From Lysinibacillus sp. OF-1 (GTDB lineage: Bacteria > Bacillota > Bacilli > Bacillales_A > Planococcaceae): DNA of 64,000 nt. Every line of letters starts with the position of its first letter. Position 1 is the stretch's first letter. The notes beneath the pieces are model-generated. The model was not told where the DNA came from, ran no database searches, and saw only the letters and a list, made by a program, of their open reading frames with translations. The DNA lies in contig NZ_CP102798.1 of the NCBI RefSeq assembly GCF_028356935.1, positions 2,356,001 through 2,420,000 of the forward strand, read 5' to 3'. Of this stretch, positions 40,583-50,200 are shown piece by piece. A program made the position numbers and the translations under genes.

Positions 40583-41587
40583 TTATCCCCAACGTATTGT
40601 GATAGCCCCCCAAACATAGCCAATGCCTGCACTCACTAGTGTCACAAGAGCACCTGCTTGAATACGATTTTGCTCCTGAGCTAGCTGTAAGGACAATATT
40701 TGATCGATTTGCCCAATATGTCCATAGTCTTGTAAATAAATAGACTGTTCCTGCTGTAAGCCAAGCTCTGCTAAAATATAATCATGTGCAGACCTTTTCA
40801 TATGCAGCATCGCTAAGTAGTCGAGCTGTTCTTCACTGTATCCACTTTTCGCTAGAGAACGGCGAATAACCTTCAAAAAATGGCTTAATGATTTTTGTTC
40901 TAACCTCTCCTTCATCCCAATCGGGTCCAAAACGTCAAGCTGATATAAATTTTCTGTTAAATGGAATGGTGTTAACGGTGTTTTCGTACCTCCAACTGGT
41001 ACAACTACATCCTCTGAGAAAGAACCATCTGTTATAATTTCCGCCTCTAAAAGCTGATTTTTTTCATAGTTTTTTTGTAGCAATATGGCACCTCCACCAG
41101 CCGCCAAATTGTACATAAAGCGCGTTCGTGGATTGCTGTAATCGATAAAATCCACATTGCGATAGCCACCTGCTAAAAGAATGGTATGAATTGTGTCATC
41201 TGATGCCATTAAACTTTTCGCTACTTTCAATGCCATGATCGTCGTGCCACAGCGCAATTGCACATCAAATGCCCATGCATTAACCGCACCAAGCTCCTCT
41301 TGCATTTTGATGGAGGCTGTCCATAGTGGGTATTCCTTATGCTCTTCACCCATATAGATGATCACATCAATATCTTTCGGGTCCAGATTTGCTTTTTTTA
41401 TCGCATCCTGTGCTGCCCATATGCCCATTTGCACGGTATGATCATGCTCACCAGGGATTGGCTTTTCATGAATACCCATTTTTTGACGGATAATGTCCTC
41501 TGGAATATTTGAAAGAGCCGCAATGTCCTGCGAAGTCATTTTATTTTGAGGTAGATAGATACCTGTACTGACAATACCAACAGTCAT
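40583..41587 (-). CDS. KAS III-like (FabH-type) thiolase-fold enzyme
   Basis: The 334-residue protein is collinear with 3-oxoacyl-ACP synthase III. The nucleophile C113 sits in QLRCGTT and the catalytic His at 262 in MLHMKRSAHD. The third residue, normally Asn in YGNxSAAS, is His290 in DYGHIGQID. The start overlaps the permease gene by 4 bases. Since a housekeeping FabH would not sit in an ABC import operon, a specialised condensing, thiolysing or acyl-transfer role is likely. Confidence 0.82.
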   Translation of the reverse strand: MTVGIVSTGIYLPQNKMTSQDIAALSNIPEDIIRQKMGIHEKPIPGEHDHTVQMGIWAAQDAIKKANLDPKDIDVIIYMGEEHKEYPLWTASIKMQEELGAVNAWAFDVQLRCGTTIMALKVAKSLMASDDTIHTILLAGGYRNVDFIDYSNPRTRFMYNLAAGGGAILLQKNYEKNQLLEAEIITDGSFSEDVVVPVGGTKTPLTPFHLTENLYQLDVLDPIGMKERLEQKSLSHFLKVIRRSLAKSGYSEEQLDYLAMLHMKRSAHDYILAELGLQQEQSIYLQDYGHIGQIDQILSLQLAQEQNRIQAGALVTLVSAGIGYVWGAITIRWG

Positions 41588-42600
41588 TCAAATCGCTCCT
41601 TTTCCTGGGGCAGAGCTACGGGCTTTTTTCTTTGCTTTAGCTTTGCTCGCCATTTCCAAAACAGCAGTCTTAGTGAGCCAATAATACCTTTCGGGAAAAA
41701 GATAACGGCTAAAATATAGAGAATCCCAAAGAAGATAATCCAACGTTCAAAAATAGGGTAATCTCGTGCTAGCCCTGATAATGCATGCTGTGCATATTCA
41801 ATCACTGCTGCTCCTAGTAATGGCCCTACTAAAGTGCCGACCCCACCAATAATCATCATTAATAGCGCATCGAGTGTAATATCCATCGCCATCACACTCG
41901 TGTTAACGAAGCGTAAAGAAATCGCATATAAGGAGCCTGCAAAGCTCGCAACAATGCCTGCAACAACGGAGGCAATCACTTTATAGTGCAAGGTATTAAA
42001 GCCTAATGATTTCGTCCGTTGTTCATTTTCCCGAACAGCAATTAGTAGTCGACCTGTCGGCGAGTTAACAAAACGGTGGAGCGCTAAAAAGATGACAACT
42101 AAGCTTGCTAACACAAAGAAATAGAAGGTCATCCGATCTCTAAAAATATCTGGTGCTCGAAAAGTAAAGCCATCATTGCCATACGTGACAGAGCGCCACT
42201 TTTCAGCTACTACTAAAAATAACCCCGAGAAGGCTAGTGTGAGCATCGCAAAAAAATGACTTTTCAAGCGCAAGGTTAATAAACCTACTAAAAAACTAAC
42301 AAAGCCTGCTATTACCATGCCTATCACGATGGACAACACAAAGATGAATAGTGTGTTATCCATTTGCTTGAGCATGACCGCTGTCGTGTAAGCGCCAATA
42401 CCAAAAAACATAGCGTGCCCAAAGGAAACGATTCCTGTATAACCGAGCAAAATATCATAGCTCATCGCCAGTATGCCAAAAATGAAAATTTGTGTCAGTA
42501 AAATAAGCAGCGTCCTTGAATCATTGACAAAAGGGAGTACGATAAAAATCGCCAATAACAGGAAAAAAGCGATAGAGCGTAAGGACATTTTCTTGTTCAT
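41584..42600 (-). CDS. HAAT ABC transporter permease (LivM type)
   Basis: The 338-residue LivM-like permease has about nine to ten helices. The FGILAMSYDILLGYTGIVSFGHAMFFGIGAYT segment near residue 40 is typical of the family. The C-terminal tail is basic. It overlaps LivH and the KAS III-like gene by 4 bases each, so all are translated from one message. The substrate family of HAAT importers includes branched-chain amino acids, amides, urea and aromatic acids. Confidence 0.88.
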   Translation of the reverse strand: MNKKMSLRSIAFFLLLAIFIVLPFVNDSRTLLILLTQIFIFGILAMSYDILLGYTGIVSFGHAMFFGIGAYTTAVMLKQMDNTLFIFVLSIVIGMVIAGFVSFLVGLLTLRLKSHFFAMLTLAFSGLFLVVAEKWRSVTYGNDGFTFRAPDIFRDRMTFYFFVLASLVVIFLALHRFVNSPTGRLLIAVRENEQRTKSLGFNTLHYKVIASVVAGIVASFAGSLYAISLRFVNTSVMAMDITLDALLMMIIGGVGTLVGPLLGAAVIEYAQHALSGLARDYPIFERWIIFFGILYILAVIFFPKGIIGSLRLLFWKWRAKLKQRKKPVALPQEKERFE

Positions 42601-43469
42601 GATGTTCGCTCCTTTCGCATCGTAAACAGCCCCTGTGGACGGAAAATTAAAACGCTGGCCATTAAAATCATATTGACTGCTAGTGATAGCACAGGCACAT
42701 AATAAGCCATAAAGCTACCTGCTAGCCCTACTAAAATAGCAGCCAACAATGAGCCTGAAAAACTACCCATTCCGCCAATGACGACGACAATAAATCCTAA
42801 AATGGCGTACTCCATGCCCATCTCCGCATAGATGACGCCCGAATACGGAGCCATCAACATTCCACTAAGTGCCGCAAGAGCCGCACCCACCATAAAGACA
42901 TATAGAAATACACGCTTAATATGAATACCAAGAGCCTGTGCCATTTCCTTATCCTGCACACCAGCTCGAACGATCAACCCAATCTTCGTGCGTTTCAGCA
43001 TATATTGAAAAACACCAAAAATCACAAACCCTATAACAATAATAAATAGGCGATATTTGATGATAATCACGTCACCAAATTCCCAGCTTCCCGCTAAATA
43101 GCTCGGCGTTTTTACGGCCACACCATTTGGACCAAAAACCACCTTGATGAATTCCTGCAAAACGAGCATAAGCCCTAACGTAATTAAAATTTGCTGAATA
43201 TGATTGCCGTAAACAGGCGTAATAATCAATTTCTCTGTAAGCAGTCCAAGTAACGCACCTGTCACAAGCGCACCTATAATTCCTACGATAAAGCTTTCTG
43301 TCCACATATAGGTAAAGATTCCCGCATAGGCTCCCCAAACAAATAATCCACCATGCGCAAAATTCAACACATCCATTAAGCCAAAAATTAACGTCAAACC
43401 TGCCGCCAGCAGAAATATCAACATCCCTGTTGCCAAGCCATTAATGAGTAAATTGATGAAAAGCTCCAA
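42597..43469 (-). CDS. HAAT ABC transporter permease (LivH type)
   Basis: The 290-residue LivH-like permease has about eight helices and the family start LINGLATGMLIFLLAAGLTLIFGLMDVLNFAHGG, plus a late GGMGSFSGSLLAAILVGL. It partners the LivM-type protein. Its start is 15 bases from the end of the LivF-type ATPase gene. Confidence 0.88.
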   Translation of the reverse strand: MELFINLLINGLATGMLIFLLAAGLTLIFGLMDVLNFAHGGLFVWGAYAGIFTYMWTESFIVGIIGALVTGALLGLLTEKLIITPVYGNHIQQILITLGLMLVLQEFIKVVFGPNGVAVKTPSYLAGSWEFGDVIIIKYRLFIIVIGFVIFGVFQYMLKRTKIGLIVRAGVQDKEMAQALGIHIKRVFLYVFMVGAALAALSGMLMAPYSGVIYAEMGMEYAILGFIVVVIGGMGSFSGSLLAAILVGLAGSFMAYYVPVLSLAVNMILMASVLIFRPQGLFTMRKERTS

Positions 43470-43484
43470 TGATGGTCACCCCCT

Positions 43485-44192
43485 TTATCCAATTCCTAAA
43501 TACTTGCGTTTTAGTTCTTCATTGACAATCAAATCCTCCATCATGCCCGAATTTACTGTTCTGCCATCATCGATCAAAGTATAGGTATCACCAATCCGGC
43601 TAGCCATCATAAAGTTTTGTTCAACAAGAACAATGGACGTTTTCTTTTTCATTTCCATAATCGCTTCCATCACCTTCTCCACCACTATGGGCGCAAGCCC
43701 CTTGGAAGGCTCGTCAATTAATATTAATTGGCTATCATTGATAAAGGCTCTTGCCATGGACAGCATTTGCTTTTGCCCTCCTGATAAATGCCCGCCAGCC
43801 TTTTTCCAAAACTTCTTCAAATCGGGAAACAGCTCCAGCACATATTGCTGTCGTTCTAACGTGGCAGTATCTTCCTTATACATGGCTACCTTCATATTTT
43901 CCTCTACCGTTAAATCTGCAAAAATCCCTTGATTTTCAGGCACATAACCTATCCCTAATTTAGCCACCTTGTATGTTGGGCTTTTTTTAATGGAGTGGGA
44001 GCGAAAGGCGATTTCGCCATTTGTCGCAGGTGTTAATCCCATAATTGTTTTCAAGGTCGTTGTTTTACCTGCACCATTTCGTCCAAGCAGTACGCTAACC
44101 TGTCCCTCCCTCGCTTCAAAATTAACTCCCTGCAAAATGTGATATTGGCCGATATGCGTGTGAACCTCATTTAATGTCAGTAAGGTGGTCAT
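43485..44192 (-). CDS. HAAT ABC transporter ATPase (LivF type)
   Basis: The 235-residue ATPase has Walker A GRNGAGKTT, signature LSGGQKQML, Walker B LILIDEPSKGLAP and a switch His replaced by Gln in VEQNF, as is usual for LivF. The ribosome site GGAGGG lies within the 3' end of the LivG-type gene, with which it overlaps by 26 bases. Confidence 0.9.
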   Translation of the reverse strand: MTTLLTLNEVHTHIGQYHILQGVNFEAREGQVSVLLGRNGAGKTTTLKTIMGLTPATNGEIAFRSHSIKKSPTYKVAKLGIGYVPENQGIFADLTVEENMKVAMYKEDTATLERQQYVLELFPDLKKFWKKAGGHLSGGQKQMLSMARAFINDSQLILIDEPSKGLAPIVVEKVMEAIMEMKKKTSIVLVEQNFMMASRIGDTYTLIDDGRTVNSGMMEDLIVNEELKRKYLGIG

Positions 44193-44943
44193 CGTACAGC
44201 CCTCCTAAATATGCTTGTTGTACGGTATCATTATTCATAATTTCCACGGGTGAACCATCTGCTAGTAGCTGACCATTAAATAACACCATAATGGAATCCG
44301 ATAAATCTAAAATCATATCCATTTTATGTTCAATGAGCAGAATGGTTTTATTCCCTTGATTTTTAATGGTCCGAATGACCTCTAAAATCGTAGGTACTTC
44401 CTCTAAAGACATACCAGCTGTTGGTTCATCGAGTAGCAGAATTTCCGTATCCAACGCAAGTAGCATGGCAATCTCAAGCTTTCTTTTCTCTCCATGGGAT
44501 AGCATCGTTGTCAGGGCGTCCCGTTTATTGTCGAGTAAAACGAGTGATAATAGCTCCTCCGCTTTGTCGGTAATCGCCTTATAGCTTTTGTAGTGTCGAA
44601 ATAGCTGATAACGAATCTTTTCCTTTGACTGCACGGCTAAACGAACATTTTCGAGAACCGTTAAATTTGGAAAGACATTCGTGATTTGAAAGGATCGACC
44701 CAACCCCATACGTGTTCTTTCGATGGCCGACTTTTGGGCAAGTGATTGCCCTTTAAAATAAACATCACCCGCAGTTGGTTTTAGCTCTCCACTAATCAAA
44801 TTAAAGAATGTTGTTTTCCCAGCACCGTTCGGCCCTATAATGGACTTTAAATGCTTTTCAGGCATTTGAAAATTAACGCAATCCACCGCCGTATGTCCCC
44901 CAAACTGAATCGTTAAATTGTCTGTGTGTAGTATTGGCTCCAT
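44167..44943 (-). CDS. HAAT ABC transporter ATPase (LivG type)
   Basis: The 258-residue ATPase has Walker A GPNGAGKTT, a family LGRSFQITNVFPNLTVLENV segment, the signature MLSHGEKRKLE (the LivG variant of LSGGQ), Walker B ILLLDEPTAGMS and the switch His in IEHKMD. It is the second gene of the operon, 61 bases downstream of the binding-protein gene; a small hairpin lies in that gap and may let the binding protein be made in excess. Confidence 0.9.
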   Translation of the reverse strand: MEPILHTDNLTIQFGGHTAVDCVNFQMPEKHLKSIIGPNGAGKTTFFNLISGELKPTAGDVYFKGQSLAQKSAIERTRMGLGRSFQITNVFPNLTVLENVRLAVQSKEKIRYQLFRHYKSYKAITDKAEELLSLVLLDNKRDALTTMLSHGEKRKLEIAMLLALDTEILLLDEPTAGMSLEEVPTILEVIRTIKNQGNKTILLIEHKMDMILDLSDSIMVLFNGQLLADGSPVEIMNNDTVQQAYLGGLYDDHLTDIK

Positions 44944-44979
44944 CCTCTACTCCCTTCTCCTCTAATAGTTATGTAGAAA

Positions 44980-44994
44980 GACAGCCATGCTGCC
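44980..44994 (-). other. small hairpin between binding-protein and ATPase genes
   Basis: On the minus strand GGCAGC and GCTGTC pair around three bases. Such hairpins often partially terminate or protect the upstream message, raising binding-protein levels. Prediction only. Confidence 0.3.
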
Positions 44995-45004
44995 TCTCAT
45001 TTGT

Positions 45005-46243
45005 TTAATTCATAACAGGTGGTGCTGTTTCCTCAGGACTTAACTCCCGAATAAGTACGGGTACTGGATAATCCACGCCATCCTGTTGCTCTAAGCGAAT
45101 CGAATACATCGATTGAAGGGCTTGATGGTCCTCTTCACGGAACGTCATCGTACCTTTTGGTGTCTCAAATGACATCCCCTCCATTATGCCGATCAGCTTG
45201 TTGGCATCTGCATCTCCCTCCGATTTTTTCAATGCCTCCATAATGGCAATCGCCGCAGACATGCCGCCAGGTGTAAATAAGTCAGGTACTTCATTGAAAC
45301 GTTTTTGATGTTCCTCAACTAACCATTTATTGACATCATTTTGCGGTAGCGTGTGGTAATACACCGAAAAACCTTCCATACCAACCAATGGATTCATAAA
45401 TTGAAGCGCTATAATATCAGGTGCTCCCGTTGAAATTTTAATGCCCTTTTCTTGAATTTTAAGATCTGCGATTTGATTCCATGGTGAATTTGCTCCTGCC
45501 CAGACAACGAATAAATAATCAGGCTTAGCATCTAGCACCTTTTGTAAATTAGACGTAAAGTCTGTTGCTGCTGGGTCTGCATACTCCTCTAACACAATGT
45601 CAGCACCTAATTTCTCCGCTGCCGTTTTAAACGCATTCACCCCATCCCAGCCAAACGAATAATCTGGGGCAAATGTAGCAATCTTCACACCTTTACCAGC
45701 AATAGCCGCCGCGGCTGCATAGGCATCCTGTGATGAATTACGACCTGTACGGAAAATATACTCATTAAACTCAGAACCTGTAATACTGTCAGCCACCGCA
45801 GGCTCCACCACCATAATTTTTTCATACTCCTCTGCCAGCGGTAGAACAGCAAGGGTATCACCAGAACTTGAAGAACCTACTAAAAAATCAACCTGGTCAT
45901 CTTCTAATAGCTTTGTTGCTTTCTGCACGGCCACCTCCGGCTTTGTCTCCGTATCCTCATACACAACCTCGATTTTCTTACCATTGACCTCCATCGTCCC
46001 ACCAGTCGCATACTCAATCCCTAAATCAAATCCCCGCTGCGTCTGCTTCCCATATGATTCAAGCGCCCCCGTTAACGAAGCAAGCACCCCAATCTTAATC
46101 GTGCCTCCTTCCGCCGTCACCGCTTTTGTCTCACCATCGGAGGAATCTGCATCTGTTGCATCATCCTTCGTATCCTCCCCACTACAAGCTACCAGCACCA
46201 CAGCCAACATTACTAAAAGAAACCAATACCACCGCTTCTTCAT
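45005..46243 (-). CDS. HAAT ABC transporter substrate-binding lipoprotein
   Basis: The 412-residue protein has a lipoprotein signal (lipobox VVAC-like, VLVACSGE), an acidic Asp/Ser linker, then a LivJ-type Peripla_BP fold starting TIKIGVLASLTGALESYGKQTQRGFDLGI. The SSSSG segment around residue 120 corresponds to the ligand site of the family. It is the first gene of a long operon reaching to 36883. AAAGGGGGG precedes the ATG. The ligand is probably a small carboxylic acid or amide rather than leucine, judged only by the enzymes downstream. Confidence 0.88.
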   Translation of the reverse strand: MKKRWYWFLLVMLAVVLVACSGEDTKDDATDADSSDGETKAVTAEGGTIKIGVLASLTGALESYGKQTQRGFDLGIEYATGGTMEVNGKKIEVVYEDTETKPEVAVQKATKLLEDDQVDFLVGSSSSGDTLAVLPLAEEYEKIMVVEPAVADSITGSEFNEYIFRTGRNSSQDAYAAAAAIAGKGVKIATFAPDYSFGWDGVNAFKTAAEKLGADIVLEEYADPAATDFTSNLQKVLDAKPDYLFVVWAGANSPWNQIADLKIQEKGIKISTGAPDIIALQFMNPLVGMEGFSVYYHTLPQNDVNKWLVEEHQKRFNEVPDLFTPGGMSAAIAIMEALKKSEGDADANKLIGIMEGMSFETPKGTMTFREEDHQALQSMYSIRLEQQDGVDYPVPVLIRELSPEETAPPVMN

Positions 46244-46272
46244 CCTATACCCCCCTTTAAAATAAGCTCCAT

Positions 46273-46286
46273 AGAAAGCGCTTTCT
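46273..46286. promoter_or_regulatory. cre-like site in the HAAT operon leader
   Basis: The perfect palindrome AGAAAGCGCTTTCT matches the CcpA box except at the outermost bases. It lies just downstream of the predicted -10 box, where CcpA binding would block transcription. Confidence 0.55.
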
Positions 46287-46298
46287 TGCTATGACAAC

Positions 46299-46333
46299 AC
46301 TATACAAAAGTCCAGTTACAAATTAGTTACAAA
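46299..46333 (-). promoter_or_regulatory. HAAT operon promoter with SARP-like direct repeats
   Basis: On the minus strand two exact 9-base repeats TTTGTAACT (46333-46325 and 46322-46314) are spaced 11 bases apart, and a TATAGT -10 box (46304-46299) follows nine bases after the second. No good -35 box is present; the repeats occupy its place. This matches the layout of promoters activated by SARP/BTAD regulators. Confidence 0.6.
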
Positions 46334-46366
46334 AAATGCTTTGCACAAAAGTACAAAGCATTTTTC
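46331..46366. terminator. bidirectional hairpin upstream of the HAAT promoter
   Basis: AATGCTTTG and CAAAGCATT pair around a 10-base loop with A- and T-runs on the flanks. It would insulate the operon from upstream reading. Confidence 0.6.
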
Positions 46367-46455
46367 TGTATCGAGGTTATGGAATTATTTATTAAAAATT
46401 TAAAAGTGTTAAAAGATTTATCGCTACGCTACTAATTACATCAGGTAAAAAGAAA

Positions 46456-46492
46456 GACAAAAACGTTGAATATACAACATTTTTGTCTTTTG
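46456..46492 (-). terminator. terminator of the GNAT gene
   Basis: GACAAAAACGTTG and CAACATTTTTGTC pair around six bases, downstream of the acetyltransferase on the minus strand. Confidence 0.7.
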
Positions 46493-46540
46493 TATTAGGA
46501 ACTATTTTTTAGTGTTTCAAACTGCATTCTGTAGTACGCT

Positions 46541-47074
46541 TCATGAAGACCATTCCTGCTTCAATACACTATACAAGAAGGAATCTCGCCAAATACCGTC
46601 TTTCATTAACATATTTTCACGTAATATTCCTTCTTTGGCCATTCCAACCTTTTCTAAAACCTTTGATGATCCAATGTTTCTTGGGTCACATGTTGCATAA
46701 ATACGATGGAGCTTTAATGTGTCAAAACCGAAAGTGATCACTAATTTAGCACTCTGCGTTGCTACTCCCTTCCCCCAATAGTCAGGGTTAACAATATAGC
46801 CAATTTCCCCCACCTTATTCGTGAAATCCCTAATCATTATCTCAACCGAACCTATTAAAGTTTCTTGATAAATAATAGCAAAAACATATCTTTCCCTTGG
46901 TGTTTGTCTTGCTTCATCGAGTGCATCCTGAATGAATTCTTTTGAATCCTCCTCTGTATTCGGTCCCCATGTTTGATACCTACAAACAATCTCCTGTGAG
47001 GCATATTTATGAACATCAATCCAGTCATGTGGCGTGAATTCCCTTAAAAATAATTTTTCATTTGCAAGTATCAC
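46541..47074 (-). CDS. GNAT acetyltransferase, RimJ/RimL type
   Basis: The 177-residue GNAT protein has the RimJ/RimL-like layout: LREFTPHDWIDVHKYAS at the start, IGYIVNPDYWGKGVATQSAKLVITFGF as the acetyl-CoA binding motif, and HRIYATCDPRNIGSSKVLEKVGM. It acetylates a protein N-terminus or a small amine; the target is unknown. It lies between the BTAD regulator and its presumed operon but has its own terminator. Confidence 0.85.
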   Translation of the reverse strand: MILANEKLFLREFTPHDWIDVHKYASQEIVCRYQTWGPNTEEDSKEFIQDALDEARQTPRERYVFAIIYQETLIGSVEIMIRDFTNKVGEIGYIVNPDYWGKGVATQSAKLVITFGFDTLKLHRIYATCDPRNIGSSKVLEKVGMAKEGILRENMLMKDGIWRDSFLYSVLKQEWSS

Positions 47075-47291
47075 TTTAATTCATCTCTCCTTCTACACGA
47101 TTCAACCATTCACTCATCTTGTTCAATCTGCAAATTGTGGCCAGCCTTTTATTTGTCTGACAAAATGGCATTTAAATATGTTGCTTTTTTTAACTTGTTC
47201 ATATAGTTCATTTCTACTTATGAGTGGCTCTCCCTACACTACAAAGTAGTACCACCCGAATAAGATTCCCTCATTTAAACGACGGCACTAG

Positions 47292-50200
47292 CTATCCCAT
47301 AATTAAATCATAGACAGCCATGGTCGACTCCATAGGGGTTGTATTTAATTCGCTCTGTAACTGCTGTACACATTTTTCGTACCATTTGTATGCTAGAGAA
47401 CGGTTTTGGAGTTGGTAGTAGCTGTACATAAGCAGGCGATAGCCCTCCTCCCATAGTGCATCCTCTCCAATTATTTTCTCTGCATAGTGGATGGCTTTTT
47501 TATATTGCTGCTGCCTTGTGGCATTTTGTGCCAAACGTTCTAGAACTTCTATATATAAAAATTGTAGCTTTTCGCGATCTTGAGTAAGCCAGTCGATTTG
47601 CTTTTTTTCTGCATATAAGGCGTCTGGATAACTCGCTTCCGCTAACAGTAGCCATTCATCGGACAACTGTGGATCAAATTCCTCCATTCCTAGGTTGTAA
47701 TAATAGTGAAATCGTTCCACGTCAATTTGGAGAAAGGCAATATTTTGCAACTGATACATATTATTCTTACGTTGAATAAAAAAGCTCTCCTGCCTTGCAT
47801 GTCGTTGTGGCTCCAACACTTTTAATAATGTATTTAAGACCACTTTAAAATCCCGATCTAAAGACTCGACAGTGCGGTCTGGCCATAATGCCTGCGCTAT
47901 TTCTTCCTTTGGTGTAAAACGATTGCGATGACAATATAGATACACGAACAATTCCTTCGATTTATCACGTTGCCATTCTTTATCTTCGAGCTTTCTTTGT
48001 GCTCGAATTAAACTTAAACTCCCAAAAAGATTGATTTGTATTGCATCATGCGGATAATTGATACTGTCCTCCACTTGAAAATAGCTTCGTAATGCAAGAA
48101 TGGCTGCATGTTCCACACCTCCTGTTTGGCTAAAATGCAATAGCTCATAGAAAATCATTCGATCACTTGGACCAAGTATCATTTTCCTTTGTAAAAAATA
48201 GTCATAGCCATTTGCCAAACATAATTGCGCAAACTGTTGAAAATACGGATGAAATTGGTCTCTATTATTTTCTTGAAACGCGATAACGGATTGATAGAAT
48301 AGAACATGCATCAAGCCATTGCGATCTCCGCATTCCTGAAATAGTTGTTGTGCCTTCCTTACTAATTGCTTCGCTCGTTCTGTTTCTTGCTGGGAGAGAA
48401 TGATTTTCACTTCCGCTAAAAGAATGAGGCCTGTCATCCAAGCATCTTGTACTTGCTCGGTTTCTCGTAAGCCCAATGCCAAGTATTTCTTAGCCGCTAC
48501 TATATCTCCTAAATAATGTTTAGCAATCGCTAGCCCCATATAAGGTTCGGCCTTAACTCGAGAAATATTAATGGCATTCAATAAAGTCAACGCTTTTTCA
48601 TAGGCTTGACATGCCCCTTGATAATCTGGGAAATCCATTAATAGTAGCGCATGTGCTTTTCTGATATAACCAACCGCCTCTATAAAAATAGACTTCTCTC
48701 TTAACCCCCTGCGTATCCCATGCTGGGCTGCATACCAAGCTTCCTTTCCTTGTCCTAACAATGCATAGACAAATGCTGCTAGTAGTTCACTTTCACGATG
48801 GGTTGCCACAAGCTGAGGTGGCAATTCAAGGCGCTGTGCTAATAATTCCTTCGCCTCTCGTAATTGCCCAGTCCGTAGTAAAACTCGGACATCCACATTC
48901 GCTCGTTGCATGACATCCGCTGGCAATGCCACGTCCTCCATAAATAACTGTGCACCCTTGGCCTTCCCTAAGTTCACTAAGTTTTCAGCATATTGCCGTT
49001 GAAGTTCTAATAATTCCTCTTTTAGTAAGGGGGTATATTTGGCAAGCTCTAATGCTTTTTCTAAATAAGGCTCTGCTAATGCAGGCTGTATAGTGTCTAA
49101 GTAAATATGTGCCAAACCTGCTTGAGATTTTGTCATAAATAGGTGATCCTGCTGCTGCTGTGCGATCATTGCACACTTGTCGTAGGATTGTTTCGCCCTT
49201 TCATAATAAGCACGGTAGCGATGGCATTCGCCATCAAAATAATATAATCTATAAAATGTATCTTTTTCTTGTACAGTAAATCGATTGATTTTTTCTAATA
49301 ACCATTCAAATTGTCCAGCACGTACTAATGGCTCTGCATGACGCTGTAATAGCTCTCCACAAAAATCATGGTCATTCGTTTTAAAGGCATGATAAAGCAC
49401 AGCTTGAATATTATGCCGTTCCATATAATAGAATGCCGCTTGTTTATGAAGGTCCGTATAACAACTTGTATGCTGACGCCATTTCATTTCTAAAAACCGA
49501 CTAAACAAAGCATGGAAGCGGTATAAACCATCTGTTGTCACTGGTTGGATAAATAAATGACGCTGTGATAAAGTATTCAACATTTGTGCCATTTCAAAGC
49601 CATAAAAATCTTCCAATAGCTCCGCTGAAAATGTAGGAAAAATAGCTAGTTTTAAAATGGTCTCTTGCTCCGTTGCAGTCATCCTACTATAAACCTCTTC
49701 TGACAAATAGGTGAAAAGATCATTCGGAGAAATCATTAGCCAATAATCTAAAGAAACATGATGCCATTGCTCTGCTAACAAGGAAAGACTGATGGCCCAG
49801 CCTTCTGTGATCTCCAATATCTTGGCCATTTCAGCATCGGATAAATGCACGTCTACATATTCTTCAAAAAAAACAGCAATTTCCTCAGTTGAAAAGGCCA
49901 GCTCGTCCTCGTTGATCACTAGCCACTTCTTTTGCAGCTTTAATTTTCTCATAATATCCCAATTCGGTAATGTTCTAGATGCGATAATAAAATGAATCGC
50001 TGGTGGAGCAAATTCAATAACTTTCTCCATAAAATAATTAATTGAAAAGACGTGATCCACTAAATGAAAATCATCAATGACAATTAGAAATGGCTCCTCT
50101 ATGCTACATAGGCAATTGACAAAAAGCTTATACCAGCGATTCAGCTCCTCCATTTTAGGGAAGCGTGACAATTGATTCCACTCATCGAATGTAGGACCAA

